Made by a program: the position numbers and the translations under genes | Assembly (NCBI GenBank): GCA_029974855.1 | Contig: JARKQO010000399.1 | Coordinates: 1 to 9,020, forward strand | Origin: Eubacteriales bacterium | Lineage (GTDB): Bacteria; Bacillota_A; Clostridia; Christensenellales; Aristaeellaceae | Length of the DNA: 9,020 bases | Direction: 5' to 3' | The notes under the pieces: model-generated | Told to the model about the DNA's origin: nothing | The model's input: the letters and a program-made list of their open reading frames with translations, nothing else | The model's database searches: none | Shown: positions 7,100 through 9,020 of the stretch, piece after piece | Numbering within the stretch: position 1 is the stretch's first letter | Layout: the number at the start of each line of letters is the position of its first letter

Positions 7100-7414
7100 A
7101 TGGTGGAGCAGGTTTTCAAGCTGGCGGACAGCAACGAAAAGGCCATTGAAAAGGTTCTGTTTGACGAGAACGTCCATTATTTGCACATGGTGTTTCCCCA
7201 AAACGAAGGGCTGCCCGAGCATTTCTCCAACTCCAACGTGTACATGACCGTTGTGCGGGGCCGCCTTTCCATTGGGCTGGACCAGCAGGACATCCACGAA
7301 TATCCCGCCGGGACGCTGCTGAAAATCCCATACCAAACCAAGATGAACGTCCGCAACCTTCACCGGGACACCCTGGAGCTCATCGTGGTAAAGGCCCCGG
7401 CCCCCAAAAGCTGA
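7100..7414 (+). CDS. Small single-domain cupin protein
   Basis: 104 residues, a complete minimal cupin fold. ATG 7100 is chosen because AAGGAGGG (7084-7091) lies 8 bases upstream. The longer in-frame start at 7007 would overlap the GH43 stop and add non-conserved sequence. The first cupin motif is HMVFPQNEGLPEHFSNSNVY (29-48), with likely metal ligands H29, E36 and H41. The central VRGRLSIGL turn follows, then YPAGTLLKIPYQTKMNV (68-84) as the second motif region, and a closing ELIVVKAP strand. I recall similar short cupins with SNSNVYM and TKMNV in many Clostridia, with no defined function. It lies 89 bases after the GH43 gene on the same strand. A sugar-related role (isomerase, epimerase or binding) is possible from position only. 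Confidence 0.82.
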   Translation: MVEQVFKLADSNEKAIEKVLFDENVHYLHMVFPQNEGLPEHFSNSNVYMTVVRGRLSIGLDQQDIHEYPAGTLLKIPYQTKMNVRNLHRDTLELIVVKAPAPKS

Positions 7415-7422
7415 AGCGGGTA

Positions 7423-7452
7423 CGTCCCCCGGCGGCGGGGCCCCTTGGGACG
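7423..7452 (+). repeat. Weak GC-rich stem-loop after the cupin gene
   Basis: CGTCCC (7423-7428) can pair with GGGACG (7447-7452), and the G/C-rich interior can form further short stems, for example CCCCG with CGGGG. It starts 8 bases after the cupin stop. No T run follows, so it is at best a factor-dependent or leaky terminator, or a 3'-end stabiliser. In GC-rich DNA it could also be chance. Confidence 0.3.
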
Positions 7453-7477
7453 AAAGGAATTTCCTGCCAAAAACCCC

Positions 7478-7506
7478 TTGAAATGGAGGGCCATATCCGT
7501 TACAAT
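7478..7506 (+). promoter_or_regulatory. Sigma-A-type promoter of the secreted-protein gene
   Basis: TTGAAA (7478-7483) and TACAAT (7501-7506) are separated by exactly 17 bases, each with five of six consensus matches. It is the best promoter in the window and lies 57 bases upstream of the start codon at 7564. With the terminator at 8078-8125 it makes the secreted-protein gene an independent single-gene transcript. Confidence 0.78.
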
Positions 7507-7563
7507 CAAGCTGACTGGTGGGAACGTTCGGATTGACCCATTAAACAAAAGGAGAAACAGCTT

Positions 7564-8043
7564 ATGAAAAAGGTGCTTGCCCTGCTTACCGCTTTGCTGT
7601 TGATGGTCCCCGCCGCTTTGGCCGCCCCTGTGAGCCCCGTCAATCCGGAAGGCTACGACCGGTTGCTGGTGCTGGACATTTTCAGCAACGACGACGCGGA
7701 ACTCGACGAGAATGGCGATTTCCCGGAGGTGGTCACCCCGGAAGTGACTGTTCAGGGCTGCTTTGGCAGCATCGACCTGTCACAGGGGGAGGATGCCCCC
7801 CAGTTTCAAGGCTTTGACGAAAGCGGGGATGGGGTCTACGCGCTTGGGCTGGCGGAGAACTGTGAAATTCTGATGCCCACCGACATGATGGACCCAGTGG
7901 AGAACGCGCCCTGCGAGGACCTGGTGGCGTGGTTCCTGAAAGTCAGGGAGGAAAGGGATGACTTCACCTTCTACGCGTCCTTTGAGCTGGACGAAAACGG
8001 CGATTTGACGAAGCTGGAGTATGAGTATCACCCCTTTGACTGA
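7564..8043 (+). CDS. Secreted small acidic protein of unknown function
   Basis: 159 residues that I do not recognise as a known family. ATG 7564 is preceded by AAAAGGAG (7547-7554) with 9-base spacing. A clear signal peptide, MKKVLALLTALLLMVPAALA, is predicted to be cleaved after A20, leaving about 139 mature residues. There is no lipobox and no second membrane segment. The mature protein is strongly acidic (many Asp and Glu, few Lys and Arg). It contains the heptad ELDENGD twice, at 46-52 and 141-147, about 95 residues apart. The second is followed by LTKLEYEY, like the 'DENGnLtKLeY' beta-hairpins found in secreted repeat proteins. It has three cysteines (C66, C100, C117). The D-x-N-x-D spacing invites a calcium-binding idea, but this is not a full EF-hand or dockerin. 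It has its own promoter and terminator, so its tie to the sugar operon is only positional. Confidence 0.8.
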   Translation: MKKVLALLTALLLMVPAALAAPVSPVNPEGYDRLLVLDIFSNDDAELDENGDFPEVVTPEVTVQGCFGSIDLSQGEDAPQFQGFDESGDGVYALGLAENCEILMPTDMMDPVENAPCEDLVAWFLKVREERDDFTFYASFELDENGDLTKLEYEYHPFD

Positions 8044-8077
8044 GCCGCCCTGGTGAGGAAATACTGACAGAAAACAC

Positions 8078-8125
8078 CCCCTCCTGTCCGCGAAGGATTG
8101 ATCTTGCGGACAGGAGGGGTTTTTT
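8078..8125 (+). terminator. Strong intrinsic terminator after the secreted-protein gene
   Basis: A perfect 14-bp stem forms between CCCCTCCTGTCCGC (8078-8091) and GCGGACAGGAGGGG (8106-8119). The 14-base gap can extend the helix by a few pairs (AAG with CTT, one G bulged). Six T residues follow at 8120-8125. It lies 34 bases past the stop at 8041-8043. On the minus strand the same stem is followed by TGTTTT, so it may also end transcription of the converging esterase remnant. Confidence 0.95.
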
Positions 8126-8171
8126 GCGTGCATGGCGGTGCCCCTTGGCCTTTCATCCCCCGCCAAAAGCC

Positions 8172-8832
8172 TTACTCCGCCCCTATGATTTCAAAGGGCG
8201 AAGGGGGCAGCGTCTCCCCATAGGCCAGGCGCATGGCGCAACGCGCCAGCCTTTCCCCCACGGGCCGTTTGCCCTGGGGGTGCAAATCGTTATACTCGCC
8301 CAAATCCGCCGCGGCGGCCATGGCTGTGCCGGGCACCCGCAGGCATAGGCGCTGCTCCCGCCGCAGCGCGTCCCAATCCGGCCCTCCCTCCCAGTAGGCC
8401 AGCTCCGTAAACAGGAAGGGGAAGTCATACCCCCACAGCTCCCGCCACTGCCGTACCATGGCCTCGAATTTCGCCCCATACCCCTGGGGCTGGTCCCCGT
8501 CCGACTCCCCCTGGTACCAGATGGCGCCCTTCACCGCGTACCGCGCCAGGGGCGCGATCATGCCGTTGAAAAGGCCCGTGGGTTGGTGGATCAGGCTGGT
8601 CTCCGGGGGCGGGGGCTGGGCCTCGCCCCCCCGGTGAAAGCGCCAGGGGCCTGAAAGGTCCAGGGCTCCCGCGTCGGTGGCCAGCAGGTACTGCTTGCCG
8701 GGGGTAAAGCCGCCCCCGTTTTGGAAGATGGCGCGAATTGCAAGGACGCAGCGCCCCTCCGGCAGGGCGGGGACATCGTATTCCCGGGGAGGATACCGGT
8801 AGGTGGTGTTGCCCACCACTTCAGAGTTGACG
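8172..8832 (-). pseudogene. Sialate O-acetylesterase-family (SASA) gene, N-terminal part missing
   Basis: The minus-strand frame ends at TAA (8174-8172) and covers roughly the C-terminal 215-220 residues of a protein whose family is usually about twice that length or more. Recognisable pieces in order are VGNTTYRYPPREYDVP from the inserted beta domain, LFNGMIAPLARYAVKGAIWY followed by QGESD, then FPFLFTELAYW, and the C-terminal NDLHPQGKRPVGERLA that carries the Asp/His of the catalytic triad. The nucleophile block (GQSNM) that normally lies nearer the N-terminus is absent, so the product should be inactive. GTG at 8819-8817 could be read as a start, but family-like residues (FVNSE) continue past it to about 8832. 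The frame then runs into TGA at 8855-8853, inside sequence that codes for something else on the other strand. No ribosome binding site was seen. In the intact state the enzyme would remove O-acetyl groups from sugars such as sialic acids or plant polysaccharides. Truncation by insertion, recombination or an assembly join is likely. Confidence 0.78.
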
Positions 8833-8934
8833 AAGGAACTGAAAGCCGCCGATCAGATGAAATGGGTGGGCCTGATGAACAACATCCGGCACTCGGCGGA
8901 GGAAGCTATACTGAGCGAACTAATTTACAATTAG
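8821..8934 (+). pseudogene. TnpV-like transposon protein, C-terminal remnant
   Basis: The plus frame reads SELTKELKAADQMKWVGLMN then NIRHSAEEAILSELIYN and stops at TAG 8932-8934. From memory this matches the last 35-40 residues of TnpV-type proteins found in Tn4451-like and other integrative elements of Clostridia, which end in a similar '...LKA..QM.WV..MN.IR..AEE...ELIY' pattern. The same frame is closed upstream by TAG at 8800-8802, and the sequence to its left belongs to the esterase gene on the other strand, so only the tail survives. TnpV has no firmly established function that I know of. The lower GC and different codon choice (ATA, CTA, TTA) relative to the rest of the window support a foreign origin. 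Confidence 0.6.
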
Positions 8935-9020
8935 ATATTGAAAGCCCCGAAGAAGCGGACAGCGACGAGCTGCCCGCTTTTTTAGATGACACGCTTATTA
9001 TGGGCGTCATCGCCAACAAA
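8919..9020 (+). other. Open frame overlapping the TnpV-like stop, continuing past the right edge
   Basis: In a frame different from the TnpV-like tail, the sequence reads TNLQLDIESPEEADSDELPA then FLDDTLIMGVIANK and stays open to the last base. It looks like real protein: a D/E-rich linker followed by a hydrophobic helix start. It reminds me of a segment in large helicase/methylase-type proteins carried by clostridial integrative elements. That memory is not strong enough for a named call. No start codon with a ribosome binding site is visible. It may be the middle of a gene brought next to the TnpV-like remnant by rearrangement. The terminator-like hairpin at 8953-8983 lies within it and argues for the alternative that it is non-coding. 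Confidence 0.35.
8953..8983 (+). terminator. Terminator-like hairpin downstream of the TnpV-like stop
   Basis: AAGCGG-A-CAGC (8953-8963) pairs with GCTG-C-CCGCTT (8969-8979): ten base pairs, one A-C mismatch and a 5-base loop GACGA. The T run 8978-8983 overlaps and follows the stem. It begins 18 bases after the TAG at 8932-8934, the expected place for an intrinsic terminator of that gene. It could instead be an accident inside a coding frame. Confidence 0.45.

Noticed and set aside
7453..7477. Short AGGAA/TTCCT palindrome around 7455-7465
   Set aside because: Only five base pairs with a one-base centre, which is expected by chance and has no supporting context.
8124..8348. Plus-strand open frame of 74 codons after the terminator
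   Set aside because: It is antisense to the esterase remnant, has no ribosome binding site, and starts within the terminator tail region.
1..9020. tRNA, rRNA, CRISPR array, intact insertion sequence or riboswitch
   Set aside because: I saw no cloverleaf-like sequences, regularly spaced repeats, complete transposase frames or known riboswitch leader motifs. The non-coding gaps are all short (under 200 bases).

Overview
The window looks like a chromosomal segment of a GC-rich anaerobic Firmicute, most likely a gut or rumen member of the Clostridia. Four things point there: a YesN-type AraC regulator, a family-1 sugar ABC importer with no ATPase gene beside it, strong AGGAGG-type ribosome binding sites with GTG starts in places, and remnants resembling TnpV-type mobile-element proteins of that group. 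Signal peptides that end in A-x-A with no lipobox resemble those I recall from Christensenellales/Aristaeella-like bacteria. The taxonomic placement is inference.

Positions 3-7010 form one carbohydrate-utilisation locus on the + strand. It begins with the 3' part of a YesN-like regulator (3-1055). A promoter and a 22-bp palindromic leader follow. Next comes a tight operon: sugar-binding protein (1144-2439), two MalF/MalG-type permeases (2520-3413 and 3410-4285), a GH35 beta-galactosidase (4298-6070) and a GH43 protein with the hallmarks of the exo-beta-1,3-galactanase group (6084-7010). Neither glycosidase has a signal peptide. The simplest model is therefore import of a galactose-rich oligosaccharide, possibly from type II arabinogalactan or another beta-galactan, and its hydrolysis in the cytoplasm. 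A perfect 17-bp hairpin between the binding-protein and permease genes probably sets their expression ratio.

Positions 7011-8125 hold two small genes. The first encodes a single-domain cupin (7100-7414). The second encodes a secreted acidic protein of unknown function (7564-8043), with a good promoter of its own and a textbook intrinsic terminator at 8078-8125.

From 8172 to the right edge the sequence is damaged and mosaic. A minus-strand sialate O-acetylesterase-family gene keeps only its C-terminal part. It is interrupted near 8821-8832, where a plus-strand TnpV-like C-terminus begins. That is followed by an overlapping open frame that resembles part of a large protein of integrative elements. 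This end is either a real insertion/recombination scar or an assembly join.

I did not find an obviously new multi-gene system. The most interesting points are the apparently intracellular GH43 galactanase-like enzyme coupled to GH35, the two perfect hairpins in the operon, the orphan secreted protein with repeated ELDENGD motifs, and the mobile-element junction on the right.
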